NCBI RefSeq assembly: GCF_022601875.1
Contig: NZ_JAKVIP010000031.1
Coordinates: 1 to 36,040 of the forward strand
Source of the DNA: Chryseobacterium sp. SSA4.19
GTDB taxonomy: Bacteria; Bacteroidota; Bacteroidia; Flavobacteriales; Weeksellaceae
Reading direction: 5' to 3'
Length of the DNA: 36,040 nt
Below are positions 24,348 through 33,129 of this stretch, in pieces (position 1 is the stretch's first letter; every line of letters starts with the position of its first letter). A model generated the notes under the pieces. The model was not told the origin of the DNA. It ran no database searches and saw nothing but the letters and a program-made list of their open reading frames with translations. The position numbers and the translations under genes were made by a program.

Positions 24348-24962
24348 TCAGGCAAATTGTGTTTTCAGTTCTTTTTCAAAAACAGAGACCAGATGTTCTC
24401 TGTACCGTTTCATATCACGTTCCACATCTGCATTCTTCTCCACATCATGGAAATGGAAACTCTCCATCTTTTCCAAAGAAACAAAAGCATTCATTCTGTG
24501 AAAACCAAACAGCGGCCCTTCATCTACACTGGTTTCATTGAAAAATTCCCCGGGAAGGGTAAAAGCAGTTTCCGGTGCATTCCAGCTTGTCGTCACCATA
24601 TATTTTCTCCCTCCCAACATTCCGCCGGTTCCGTAATTGATTGCTGGGTTGTCAGAAGTTCTTCCGTCGCTCATGTAGATTCCTTTGGCATGCCCCGCTG
24701 TGAATACTTCATCAATATATTTTTTCAAACCGTTCGGGAGCTGGAACCACCAGATCGGAGTGTGATAAACAATGTAATCTGCCCAGACGAATTTCTGCAC
24801 TTCTTCATTTTTATCATATCCCTCATTGATATTCGTTATTTTTATTTCGACATTTCTGAATTCCTTTAAAACCTGAAGCGTATTATCTGCAATGGTTTGA
24901 TTGTATTTACCTCCGGAATGTCCGAAATTTTGTCCGCCGTTAATGATCAGTATTTTTTTCAT
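24348..24962 (-). CDS. MdaB-like NAD(P)H:quinone oxidoreductase
   Basis: A 204-residue flavodoxin-fold enzyme of the MdaB/NQO family, expected to reduce quinones by two electrons with NAD(P)H using FAD or FMN. Diagnostic stretches are the start KKILIINGGQNFGHSGGKYN, TPIWWFQLPNGLKKYIDEVF (68-87, active-site Trp and Phe) and the flavin-binding GTGGMLGGRKYMVTTSWNAP. A plausible promoter (TAACTTTG at 24988-24995, minus strand) is present. It is followed by the NmrA/SDR remnant and the aldo/keto reductase on the same strand, suggesting an old electrophile-detoxification operon. Confidence 0.92.
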   Translation of the reverse strand: MKKILIINGGQNFGHSGGKYNQTIADNTLQVLKEFRNVEIKITNINEGYDKNEEVQKFVWADYIVYHTPIWWFQLPNGLKKYIDEVFTAGHAKGIYMSDGRTSDNPAINYGTGGMLGGRKYMVTTSWNAPETAFTLPGEFFNETSVDEGPLFGFHRMNAFVSLEKMESFHFHDVEKNADVERDMKRYREHLVSVFEKELKTQFA

Positions 24963-24987
24963 TATGATAAGTTGTTTAATTATGATG

Positions 24988-25017
24988 CAAAGTTATAACT
25001 GATCATTGTATAATAAA
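24988..25017 (-). promoter_or_regulatory. Probable promoter of the MdaB-like gene
   Basis: On the minus strand TTT (25015-25017), 19 bases, then TAACTTTG (24988-24995), a full -7 match with a minimal -33 element. The start codon is about 26 bases downstream. Confidence 0.5.
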
Positions 25018-25076
25018 AATAATATGATTAATAGTATTGTATCAGAATTATAATGGATAATGATTTGTACTCAAAT

Positions 25077-25112
25077 ATAAAAGCTGCTTCACAAATTGTG
25101 AAACAGCTTTTA
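25077..25112. terminator. Terminator of the 25131 hydrolase gene
   Basis: ATAAAAGCTG-C-TTCAC and GTGAA-A-CAGCTTTTAT pair with one internal mismatch around AAATT. On the minus strand the stem lies about 20 bases past the hydrolase stop and ends in a T-rich arm. Confidence 0.75.
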
Positions 25113-25130
25113 TATCGTTGTGTTTATAAA

Positions 25131-25907
25131 TTATTTAACTTCTTTTGAAGCTTTTATAATAACATCTGCTACCTCCTGAGGATGAGAAATAAATACGGCA
25201 TGGCTTCCTTTTATTTCTGTGATTTTTGCATTTCCTTTTTTATACATCTTTCTTTGGATAGAAGGAAGAATGGCTTCATCCTGAGTTGCTACAATTCCAT
25301 ATGAAGGTTTTGTTTTCCATGGCGCTTTGGTTACTTTGGCACTTAACGCTGCTGCTGCAAAACGTCCTTGCGAAGCGTACATAAAATCGGTCTGTGCTTT
25401 AGGTAAATCCGCTGCAAATCCGGCATGGAATTTTTCTTTGTCATAATAAAGAATTCCTTTGTCATCTGCGGGTAAAATACCGTTCTTTGGAGATCCCGGT
25501 TCTGTTTTTGCCCAGTCAAGTGCAGACTCGCCTTCACCCAGCTGAAATGCTGCAATATATACCAGAGCCGCTACTTTAGGATGATCTCCGGCTTCTGTGA
25601 TAACACTTCCGCCATAAGAATGCCCTACAAGAATAGTAGGTCCGTCCTGTCTGTCAAGCGCTGCCCGGGTTGCTTCTACATCATCTGCCAATGAACTCAG
25701 CGGATTTTGTACTACGGTAACATGATACCCTTTTTTGCTCAGAATATCATAGATGTCTCTGTACCCCGATCCGTCTACAAAAGCACCGTGAACCAAAACT
25801 ACGTTTTTAACCACTGGTGATTGGGCCATTACAGAGATTCCGCCTAACAGCATGAAGAAAATGGATAAAACTGCCCCGAACGATTTTAAAATTGATGTTT
25901 TTTTCAT
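25131..25907 (-). CDS. Exported alpha/beta hydrolase (EstC-like)
   Basis: A 258-residue alpha/beta hydrolase related to the pyrethroid-hydrolase-like/EstC group. Residues 1-28 form a signal peptide ending SVMAQS. The oxyanion VHGAF motif is at 39-43, the nucleophile S97 in GHSYGG, an acidic residue in ATQDEAI and the histidine in GSHAVF near the end complete the triad. It may cleave esters in the periplasm; the substrate is unknown. Its promoter lies about 150 bases upstream, leaving a long leader, and AraC-type and quinone-reductase genes flank it. Confidence 0.87.
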   Translation of the reverse strand: MKKTSILKSFGAVLSIFFMLLGGISVMAQSPVVKNVVLVHGAFVDGSGYRDIYDILSKKGYHVTVVQNPLSSLADDVEATRAALDRQDGPTILVGHSYGGSVITEAGDHPKVAALVYIAAFQLGEGESALDWAKTEPGSPKNGILPADDKGILYYDKEKFHAGFAADLPKAQTDFMYASQGRFAAAALSAKVTKAPWKTKPSYGIVATQDEAILPSIQRKMYKKGNAKITEIKGSHAVFISHPQEVADVIIKASKEVK

Positions 25908-26064
25908 AGTATATAAATTTAAAATTAATAATTACCGATTATGAATAAACAATTTCATTTGGGATACACTGGCTCTTTTAAAATTAAGCTTTTGTTGTCA
26001 CTGAAAAATCAGGTTCACTACCAACTTCTTTGCTGTGCTTCCGTATCTGGAATTATTTACAGGA

Positions 26065-26094
26065 CAAAGATATGGCAGTGGTATAGCTGAAAAA
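26065..26094 (-). promoter_or_regulatory. Promoter of the 25131 hydrolase gene with a long leader
   Basis: On the minus strand TTT (26092-26094), 19 bases, then TATCTTTG (26065-26072), a perfect -7 element. The start codon is at 25907, so the transcript would have an untranslated leader of about 150 bases, long for this window. Confidence 0.55.
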
Positions 26095-26130
26095 ATAGTA
26101 TAAAGTTGATATTTGTTGTACTTTTTTCTA

Positions 26131-26979
26131 TTATGGGTTGCTTTTCTTGAAAACCGCAGGAGATACTCCTGTTTTATTTGTAAATAATCTGTTGAAATAA
26201 GCAGGATCATCATATCCCAAATGATAGGCAATTTCTTTAACGGTATAATTTGAATACCATAACAGGCGCTTGGCTTCAAGCACAATCCGGTCTTTTATAA
26301 TATCGTTCGGAGAAGCTAAATGAAGCCGGTTGAATTTTGTTGAAAGTGTTTTAGGGGCAATATTCAAAAGATCAGCATACTCGGCAACGCCATGCTTTTT
26401 ACGGAAATGGATCTCAACAAGACGGCTGAAATCTCTGAAAAACTCCATTTCTCTCGCAGGTTCTTCGTTAAGTTGCCCCAACTGCTGTCTTTTCCAGGCA
26501 CGGGTAGCTTTTATAATCAGCTGTTTAAGATAGGTTCTGATCATTTCCTCTTGGGAAGAATCTTTAGCGATAAGTTCATTTTGGATATTAAGATATAGGT
26601 TTTCGGTATAAACGCATTCTTCATCTGAAAGTGTCGTCTGGGGAAGGTTATAAATGTTATTGAAAAGGATACCATCACAAGCCACTTCCGCATCATGGAT
26701 CTGAATGCAGTAAAAATCTCTGTTGTAATAGATGAAATGCACTTCCTGCTGTTCAGCATGTTTAATCCTTACTTTTTGATGGTTGCCTACAAAAAATAGT
26801 GCGGGAGCATCGGTAAGATATTCATCAAAGTCTATTGTGATATGACAGGATTTAGGAAAGAAAAATATTCTTATATAGTCATTATACTCTGCTTTACTGA
26901 TCTCATCAAAGGAAGTTTCACCGATAATAAGATAACCGAACAATTTGTGATTGTATTCGTAATTGCTGTTGAATTTCAT
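26131..26979 (-). CDS. AraC-family transcriptional regulator
   Basis: A 282-residue regulator. Residues about 1-160 look like a cupin-type sensing domain, and the C-terminal 100 residues are an AraC DNA-binding domain with two helix-turn-helix units: HGVAEYADLLNIAPKTLST and KEIAYHLGYDDPAYFNRLF, the second ending GVSPAVFKK. It lies upstream of the exported hydrolase on the same strand and is divergent from the Na+/H+ antiporter across a 190-base gap. Either neighbour may be its target. The effector cannot be told. Confidence 0.92.
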   Translation of the reverse strand: MKFNSNYEYNHKLFGYLIIGETSFDEISKAEYNDYIRIFFFPKSCHITIDFDEYLTDAPALFFVGNHQKVRIKHAEQQEVHFIYYNRDFYCIQIHDAEVACDGILFNNIYNLPQTTLSDEECVYTENLYLNIQNELIAKDSSQEEMIRTYLKQLIIKATRAWKRQQLGQLNEEPAREMEFFRDFSRLVEIHFRKKHGVAEYADLLNIAPKTLSTKFNRLHLASPNDIIKDRIVLEAKRLLWYSNYTVKEIAYHLGYDDPAYFNRLFTNKTGVSPAVFKKSNP

Positions 26980-27169
26980 GGTAAGCTAATATAAGGTACT
27001 CATCAATTATGTAACTGATCAAAATGAATAAAAACTTAAGCAAATTTATAAAATTTAAATATAGGTTTGGAATTGTATAATTTTTTTAAAGAGCAAGGGC
27101 TGTATAAATTTTAAACAGGTTCTGAATATTTCTAAATTTAATATATATTTAAATACCCAAAAATTATCT

Positions 27170-28747
27170 ATGTTAGAACATTTTGAATTTTATCTTTTTT
27201 TGGTTCTCCTCATCACGATGCTCATTATGCTGGCAAGAAAAATTCAGGTTGCCTATCCTGTTTTGCTTGTACTGGCAGGGCTTTTAATCAGTTTTATTCC
27301 CGGAGTACCTCTTGTTAAAATTGAACCTGAACTCATATTTATTATTTTTTTACCTCCATTACTGTACGAAGCAGCATGGTCAACCTCGTGGAAAGAACTT
27401 TGGCGATGGCGCAGGATTATTTTCAGTTTTGCTTTCGTCGTTGTGTTTTTTACCGCATTATCGGTTGCCATTTTTGCTAATTATTTTATTCCGGGATTTT
27501 CTTTGGCCCTGGGATTTTTACTGGGCGGAATTGTTTCACCGCCTGATGCGGTAAGTGCCGGAGCAATATTGAAATTTGTGAAAGTGCCGAAAAGACTGGC
27601 TTCCATACTGGAAGGCGAAAGTCTGCTCAATGATGCTTCCTCTCTTATTATTTTCCGGTTTGCCATGATCGCTGCGGCAACCGGACAGTTTATATGGTAT
27701 GAAGCAGCGGGAAGTTTTGTGTGGATGTGCATCGGCGGCGTAGGAGTCGGGCTTATTATCGCCTATATTTTTATGAAAATGCATAAAATTTTACCCACCG
27801 ATTCAAATACCGATATTTTACTGACTTTTATTGCGCCCTTTTCGATGTATCTGGCTGCGGAACAACTTCATGCTTCCGGAGTTTTGGCGGTGGTCTGCGG
27901 CGGATTATTTCTCTCTTACCGAAGCCACGATTTTTTAAGCAGTGCATCCCGGATACGGACGGTAACCGTTTGGGAAAGTTTTTGTTTTTTACTAAACGGG
28001 ATTGTTTTCATGCTTATCGGTTTGGATTTATCCGAAATTATTTCCGGATTGGGAAATACGGATATTTATACTGCAATCGGTTACGGAATTGCAGTTACTG
28101 CAGTGCTGATCATTGTTAGAATTCTGGCAGGCTATGCTGCGGTAGTCACCACTTTAATTATGAGAAATTTTATCACGGTTGCAGATGCACAATCGCCCGG
28201 TTGGAAAACTCCCATGATTATTGGCTGGACCGGGATGAGAGGTGTGGTTTCTTTAGCTGCAGCCCTTTCCATTCCGCTGACTTTAGATGACGGAACGCCT
28301 TTTCCCCAAAGAAATCTGATTCTTTTCATCACGTTTGTCGTGATACTTTTAACGTTGCTTGTTCAGGGGCTTACACTGCCTTTTTTATTAAAAAAATTTC
28401 CACCTATAGACAGGGATTTTGTAAGAAGCGAAAAAGAAATCGATTATGATATCCGAAACAGCCTCGCGCAAGTTGCAGTTGATAAGATTCGCAAGGATTA
28501 TGCTCACAAAATAGAAAGCTTCCCTGCATTGAAAGATCAGTTACAGAAATATGAAAACCAGTTGAGCAGCTCTGAAATCATTATTAATTATGCTGAATAC
28601 CGAAAAATTTATATTGATATTCTCGAAACCCAGAGAAGCTGGCTTATCCATAAAAACCGTGAAGAGCTATTGCTGGATGAAGAAATCATCAGAAAACACC
28701 TTCGATTGCTGGATCTTCAGGAGGAAAGACTCAATATGAAAGGTTAG
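27170..28747 (+). CDS. CPA1-family Na+/H+ antiporter
   Basis: A 525-residue cation/proton antiporter of the CPA1 (NhaP/SLC9-like) family with about 12 membrane spans in the first 410 residues and a cytoplasmic, partly coiled C-terminal tail (about 420-525). The ion-binding signature SPPDAVSAG (123-131), the ND pair in EGESLLNDASS (N154/D155) and GWTGMRGVVSLAAAL are intact. It should exchange Na+ or K+ for H+ in pH and salt homeostasis. Transcribed alone on the plus strand, divergent from the AraC-type regulator. Confidence 0.93.
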   Translation: MLEHFEFYLFLVLLITMLIMLARKIQVAYPVLLVLAGLLISFIPGVPLVKIEPELIFIIFLPPLLYEAAWSTSWKELWRWRRIIFSFAFVVVFFTALSVAIFANYFIPGFSLALGFLLGGIVSPPDAVSAGAILKFVKVPKRLASILEGESLLNDASSLIIFRFAMIAAATGQFIWYEAAGSFVWMCIGGVGVGLIIAYIFMKMHKILPTDSNTDILLTFIAPFSMYLAAEQLHASGVLAVVCGGLFLSYRSHDFLSSASRIRTVTVWESFCFLLNGIVFMLIGLDLSEIISGLGNTDIYTAIGYGIAVTAVLIIVRILAGYAAVVTTLIMRNFITVADAQSPGWKTPMIIGWTGMRGVVSLAAALSIPLTLDDGTPFPQRNLILFITFVVILLTLLVQGLTLPFLLKKFPPIDRDFVRSEKEIDYDIRNSLAQVAVDKIRKDYAHKIESFPALKDQLQKYENQLSSSEIIINYAEYRKIYIDILETQRSWLIHKNREELLLDEEIIRKHLRLLDLQEERLNMKG

Positions 28748-28832
28748 AAGCTGAAAATCTCAATATTCTTATTAGTATATTATTTATATAATTATTTTCT
28801 AATTTTGTATCATAATATTGATAATTGCAATT

Positions 28833-29729
28833 ATGGTCAATCTCGAATGGTACCGGACTTTTAAAGCGATTTATAAAACAGGAACATTAACCGGAGCAGC
28901 TGAGACACTATTTATTTCGCAGCCCGGCGTGAGTCTCCATTTAAGTTCATTGGAAGCTTACGTTGGATATAAATTGTTCGACAGGACAGGGCGGAAGATG
29001 ATTCCAACGGAAAGAGGAAAAGTTTTATTCAATGCAGTTTCTGACCCTTTGGCCAGATTGGAGGATGTTGAAAAAAACTTCCAGAAATCTACAGAAAAGC
29101 ATACTCCTACAATCAGTTTGGGAATGTGCTTTGAAACCTTTCAAACGACTCTGGAGCAATATGTTTCTACGTTGCCGTTTAATTTGATTATCAGCTTTGG
29201 GGAATATCCTGAAATGCTGGACCAGCTGGATAAAGGGATTTTAGATTTAATCATTACGCCCAAAAAAGGAACATCACCTAATGTTTTACATGAAGCCTTC
29301 TCTTCTGAGCGGATTATTCTGGTGGGCGGAAACGAAATTGATACGGAAAGTTTCCGGAAAGTAATCAAAACAAAAGGTATTGAGCATGCCGAAGAGTGGC
29401 TGAAAAAGGAAAAATGGTACGGAACAACAGGAGATATGGAACACCTTTTCCAGTTCTGGATCCTGAATTTCGGTCATAAACCCAATTTCCGGCCTAATTA
29501 TATTGTTCCCAATCTGAATTCAATTGTACGCTGTCTGAAAGGAGGAACGGGCCTAGCTGTGGTTCCGGATTTCCTATGTAGAAATGAAATTGAAAATGGT
29601 GAGATAAAACTGATTTGGGAAGGTGAGAAGAAGCTTAAGAATACTTTGTATTTCGGATGCCGGAAAAACACGAATTACCAGGAGGAAATAGCCCATATTA
29701 AAAGCTTGTTCAGACAGGTCATGAGCTGA
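28833..29729 (+). CDS. LysR-family transcriptional regulator
   Basis: A 298-residue LysR-type regulator. The start at 28833 (MVNLEWYRTFKAIYKTG) is preferred over an ATG 15 bases upstream because the helix-turn-helix then begins at the usual distance. The DNA-binding domain is seen in GTLTGAAETLFISQPGVSLH and LFDRTGRKMIPTERG, followed by a substrate-binding domain (ISLGMCFETF onwards) ending with RCLKGGTGLAVVPDFL. Its gene converges on a GNAT gene two bases away. The regulated gene is not obvious; the Na+/H+ antiporter upstream is on the same strand. Confidence 0.92.
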   Translation: MVNLEWYRTFKAIYKTGTLTGAAETLFISQPGVSLHLSSLEAYVGYKLFDRTGRKMIPTERGKVLFNAVSDPLARLEDVEKNFQKSTEKHTPTISLGMCFETFQTTLEQYVSTLPFNLIISFGEYPEMLDQLDKGILDLIITPKKGTSPNVLHEAFSSERIILVGGNEIDTESFRKVIKTKGIEHAEEWLKKEKWYGTTGDMEHLFQFWILNFGHKPNFRPNYIVPNLNSIVRCLKGGTGLAVVPDFLCRNEIENGEIKLIWEGEKKLKNTLYFGCRKNTNYQEEIAHIKSLFRQVMS

Positions 29730-29731
29730 AT

Positions 29732-30166
29732 TTATAAAGTCATATGAATGATCGGATAAGGTTTTCCTGAACTGTCTTTTTCCGATCTTCCTATGGGTTT
29801 AAAGCCCATTTTCTCATAAAATCCGATGGCCTGTGGATTTTGTTCGTTGACATCAACTTTAGACAGTTGGCTTTTTTCTTTCATAAACTGATATAATATT
29901 CTGCCAAAGCCATTCCCGCGTGCCTCATCATGTATAAAAAGCATTTCCAGATTTTCTTCTGCAGCCGCTGCAAAACCTTTTATTTTTTTATTTTCAGCAA
30001 TCAGATAGACCTCAAGATGAGGTAAGTAATCTTTTGGAATTACTTTTTTAAAATAATTAAAGTCTTCTTCTGAAAGAAAATGGTGAGTAGCTTTTACGGC
30101 AGATTCCCAGATATTCATTATTTCAAGATAATCATCCTGTGTTGCCAATCTGATCTCATGTGCCAT
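29732..30166 (-). CDS. GNAT-family N-acetyltransferase
   Basis: A 144-residue acetyltransferase of the GNAT fold. The acetyl-CoA pyrophosphate loop is RGNGFG (83-88, matching Q/RxxGxG/A), followed by the usual helix and the VDVNEQNPQAIGFYEKMGFK motif near the C-terminus. It resembles the YjaB-like acetyltransferases. The acceptor is unknown. It is divergent from the aldo/keto reductase at 30332. Confidence 0.92.
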   Translation of the reverse strand: MAHEIRLATQDDYLEIMNIWESAVKATHHFLSEEDFNYFKKVIPKDYLPHLEVYLIAENKKIKGFAAAAEENLEMLFIHDEARGNGFGRILYQFMKEKSQLSKVDVNEQNPQAIGFYEKMGFKPIGRSEKDSSGKPYPIIHMTL

Positions 30167-30331
30167 GATGCTGTAATTTTTACAAAAATAAAGATTGGAA
30201 ATGAAATGGTATAATAGCTGATATAAATAATAGCTTACGTTTTGAAATATAAGTAAAACAGATAGCCTATCATGTCAAAAAATTGTCGGAAATTTGTTTA
30301 AGAGCATATTTAAAAATCAACAAATCATAGT

Positions 30332-31207
30332 ATGGAAAAGAAAATATATACGGGACAGCCCGTTATTACATTAAATAACGGAGCTGATATTCCGGCTTTA
30401 GGATTTGGAGTCTGGCAGATGGAAAACCTGCAGGAATGTGAAAATGCAGTCCTTAAAGCAATCCAAACCGGTTACAGAATGATCGATACGGCTGCAATTT
30501 ATCAAAATGAAACTGCTGTCGGAGATGCTGTAAAAAATAGTGGGTTAAACAGGGAAAATCTGTTTGTGACTTCAAAATTATGGGTTCAGGATACTTCTTA
30601 TGAAAAAGCAAAGGATGCATTTCAGAGAACTTTGGACAGGTTACAGATGAATTATCTGGATATGTATCTTATTCACTGGCCGTACGCAGATTTTTTAGGT
30701 GCATGGAGAGCGATGGAAGAGCTTTATCGTGAAGGAAAAATTAAGGCCATTGGCGTTTGTAATTTCACCGTTGAAAAACTGGATGAATTAAAGGCACATT
30801 CAGAGATACATCCGGTGATTAATCAGATTGAATTACATCCTTTATTCCAGCAAAAAGAACTTCAGGTATACAACAGGAAAAATAATATCATCACACAGCC
30901 ATGGAGTCCTCTTGGAAATGGAAATGCAGGACTTTTAGATCATAAAGACTTAAAAAATATTGCTGAACAGTACAATAAAACGGTTGCTCAGGTGATTTTA
31001 CGATGGCATTTGCAGGAAGGATTTTGTGTGATTCCGAAATCGGTGACGCCTGCAAGAATTGAGGAAAACTTCAATATTTTCAACTTTGAATTATCAGAAG
31101 ATGACATGAATGTAGTCCGCTCTTTGGATACAGGAAAGAGACTGTTCTTTGATCCGAAAGATCCGGAATGGGAACAGAAGATGTTGAATGCTGTAGCGGA
31201 TCTATAA
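30332..31207 (+). CDS. Aldo/keto reductase (2,5-diketo-gluconate reductase-like)
   Basis: A 291-residue NADPH-dependent reductase of the AKR5-type branch. The catalytic tetrad is D52 and Y57 (IDTAAIYQNE), K82 (VTSKLW) and H115 (LIHWPY), and the NADP-binding VIPKSVTPARIEEN lies near the C-terminus. Substrates of this branch include methylglyoxal, diketo sugars and other aldehydes. A small gene of unknown function begins 12 bases after its stop and is probably co-transcribed. It is the second aldo/keto reductase in the window, only about 30% alike by eye to the one at 23242. Confidence 0.93.
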   Translation: MEKKIYTGQPVITLNNGADIPALGFGVWQMENLQECENAVLKAIQTGYRMIDTAAIYQNETAVGDAVKNSGLNRENLFVTSKLWVQDTSYEKAKDAFQRTLDRLQMNYLDMYLIHWPYADFLGAWRAMEELYREGKIKAIGVCNFTVEKLDELKAHSEIHPVINQIELHPLFQQKELQVYNRKNNIITQPWSPLGNGNAGLLDHKDLKNIAEQYNKTVAQVILRWHLQEGFCVIPKSVTPARIEENFNIFNFELSEDDMNVVRSLDTGKRLFFDPKDPEWEQKMLNAVADL

Positions 31208-31219
31208 AGAGACCGAGAA

Positions 31220-31711
31220 ATGTGGATTTATTCCAGGAAATTTAATGAAGAAAAAAATATCATCACTTTAGACCGTCATTATATTTTTTCTTTTATGACA
31301 TCAGATGGATTTTGTGAAAGACTTTTAAATGCTGAATTACTGATTGATCATGATTTCAGTTATATCTTTCAGATGACAGCTTTTCAACATGAAAAAATGA
31401 CTAAAAACAGATCTGATCTCTTCATAGAAAAAGGAAAGGTGCCGGATAAGATTTTCATGTATTTAGAAAACCTTTTAAATTCCGAGTATAAGGATTTGCG
31501 CCAAAATTATTATCCTGCTCAGCTGGCTGTCACCGATTCAGGAAATCAAACATTCATTTTGAATTTTGACACAGAATTTTTAAACGTAAATATTATAAAT
31601 GGTTATCCCAAAGTGTGTTTTGAGACAAAAGCAGAATTGCTGTTGTTTGAGTTTAATGAATATTTAAAAAACTGGGTAGAAACAAAATACCAAGATTGGC
31701 TGCAAGTATAG
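31220..31711 (+). CDS. Protein of unknown function downstream of aldo/keto reductase
   Basis: A 163-residue soluble protein with no signal peptide, no cysteines apart from two (about residues 31 and 134), and no motif I recognise. It is rich in Phe, Tyr and Leu, alternating hydrophobic stretches suggesting a mixed alpha/beta fold. It starts 12 bases after the aldo/keto reductase stop, so it is probably part of that operon, and is followed by a bidirectional terminator. Confidence 0.75.
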   Translation: MWIYSRKFNEEKNIITLDRHYIFSFMTSDGFCERLLNAELLIDHDFSYIFQMTAFQHEKMTKNRSDLFIEKGKVPDKIFMYLENLLNSEYKDLRQNYYPAQLAVTDSGNQTFILNFDTEFLNVNIINGYPKVCFETKAELLLFEFNEYLKNWVETKYQDWLQV

Positions 31712-31741
31712 TCATTTAAATATACGATAACCAGTAAAATT

Positions 31742-31769
31742 AAAGCTGCACTCTTATGAATGCAGCTTT
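31742..31769. terminator. Bidirectional terminator
   Basis: AAAGCTGCA (31742-31750) pairs perfectly with TGCAGCTTT (31761-31769) around a 10-base loop, with TTTTTATT following on the plus strand. It separates the plus-strand unknown gene from the minus-strand Mpl gene. Confidence 0.8.
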
Positions 31770-31787
31770 TTATTGTGTAAAATAAAA

Positions 31788-33125
31788 TTATTTTATCAGA
31801 TCGAGACCTCCGAAATTACCAGAGCTCATCATCAGATAAACTCCTTGAGACTTATCTAACGTGTTCCAATACCCATGAAGTTCTTCGGCATTGGTAAAGA
31901 CTTTTAAATTCTCATTTTTAAATTTTTCTTTGATCAGTTCGGTAGAAATAGGTTTCATTCTTTTAATTTTTAACGCATCTTCAGAATAGAAAACAATTGC
32001 TTCATCCAAACCATCCATCGCATGGTCATATTGTTCCAGAAATACAGGATTTAAGCTTGAATAGGTATGAAGCTCAAGAAAACCATATTTCTTTTCTTTT
32101 TTAAACTGTTCGCAAAAAGCTTTTACCGCCGCTTTTACTTTGCTCGGTGCATGGGCAAAATCTTTATACAGTGTTCCGTTGTCTTCTCTTTCTACTTTTT
32201 CAAGACGTTTCGAGGCGCCTTTAAAGCTCATGATAGCTTCATAGAAATCTTCGTCCATAATTCCTAAATGGTGGCAGATATGCCTTGCGCCTTCAAGGTT
32301 CAGCAGGTTATGCGCTCCGAAAACAGAAAGCGGAATATCACCCATTTCCGTTTTCAAATGAACTTTCCCTTCAATAATTTCGTATTCAGGAGTGTGGTAA
32401 GGGATTTTTCTGAAATAATTATCAGCTGCTTCCACTACTTTTACCACTTCTGCATCTTCTTCATTATATACCAGAATTCCGCCCGGTGTAATGCTTGCTA
32501 CAAATTTTCTGAATGGCTCGATATAATCATCAAACGTTTTGAAAACATTGATATGGTCCCAGGCAATTCCGCTCATTAAAGCGATATTGGGATGGTACAA
32601 TAAAAATTTAGAACGAAGATCAATAGGAGAGGACAGGTATTCGTCACCTTCCAATACCATAAAATCATTATCCTGCGTCAGTTTTACCATACAGTCGAAA
32701 CCTTCCAGTTGAGCTCCAACCATAAAATCAACATCTTTCTCATGAAAATTCAGCACATGAAGAATCATAGAAGTAATGGTTGTTTTTCCATGAGAGCCGG
32801 AAATGACAACACGGGTTTTATTTTTAGACTGTTCGTAAAGAAATTCAGGATAGGAATAGATTTTTAGGCCTAATTCTTTTGCTCTGGCCAGCTCGGGATT
32901 GTCCTGATGTGCATGCATGCCAAGAATTACGGCATCCAGATCAGACGTAATTTTTTCAGGAAACCAACCTAATGTGGCGGGTAAAATTCCTTTCTTCTCC
33001 AGTCTTGACCTTGATGGTTCAAAAATAGCGTCATCTGAACCTGACACCTGGTATCCTTTATCTTTTAATGCAATGGCAAGGTTATGCATGGCACTTCCGC
33101 CAATTGCAATGAAATGTGTCTTCAA
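31788..33125 (-). CDS. mpl: UDP-N-acetylmuramate:L-Ala-gamma-D-Glu-meso-DAP ligase
   Basis: A 445-residue Mur-ligase family enzyme that recycles murein tripeptide by joining it to UDP-MurNAc. The N-terminal Rossmann loop (IAIGGSAMHNLAIALK) has the AMHN signature typical of Mpl, where MurC has GMS. The ATP loop SGSHGKTT is at 109-116, EGDEY at 159-163 and the HxxHINVF-type GIAWDHINVF at 186-195. The C-terminal domain contains DFAHAPSKVKAAVKAF. It is the last gene of a minus-strand run with a lipoprotein, an acyltransferase and a NUDIX gene, starting 4 bases after the lipoprotein stop. Confidence 0.93.
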   Translation of the reverse strand: MKTHFIAIGGSAMHNLAIALKDKGYQVSGSDDAIFEPSRSRLEKKGILPATLGWFPEKITSDLDAVILGMHAHQDNPELARAKELGLKIYSYPEFLYEQSKNKTRVVISGSHGKTTITSMILHVLNFHEKDVDFMVGAQLEGFDCMVKLTQDNDFMVLEGDEYLSSPIDLRSKFLLYHPNIALMSGIAWDHINVFKTFDDYIEPFRKFVASITPGGILVYNEEDAEVVKVVEAADNYFRKIPYHTPEYEIIEGKVHLKTEMGDIPLSVFGAHNLLNLEGARHICHHLGIMDEDFYEAIMSFKGASKRLEKVEREDNGTLYKDFAHAPSKVKAAVKAFCEQFKKEKKYGFLELHTYSSLNPVFLEQYDHAMDGLDEAIVFYSEDALKIKRMKPISTELIKEKFKNENLKVFTNAEELHGYWNTLDKSQGVYLMMSSGNFGGLDLIK

Positions 33126-33129
33126 TGGA

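Noticed and set aside
24231..24869. Plus-strand frame of 212 codons opposite the MdaB-like gene
   Set aside because: It is the antisense shadow of a well-supported flavoprotein gene and has a Phe/His-rich, unnatural composition.
25998..26285. Minus-strand frame of 95 codons overlapping the end of the AraC gene
   Set aside because: It overlaps the AraC DNA-binding domain in another frame, and crosses the hydrolase promoter.
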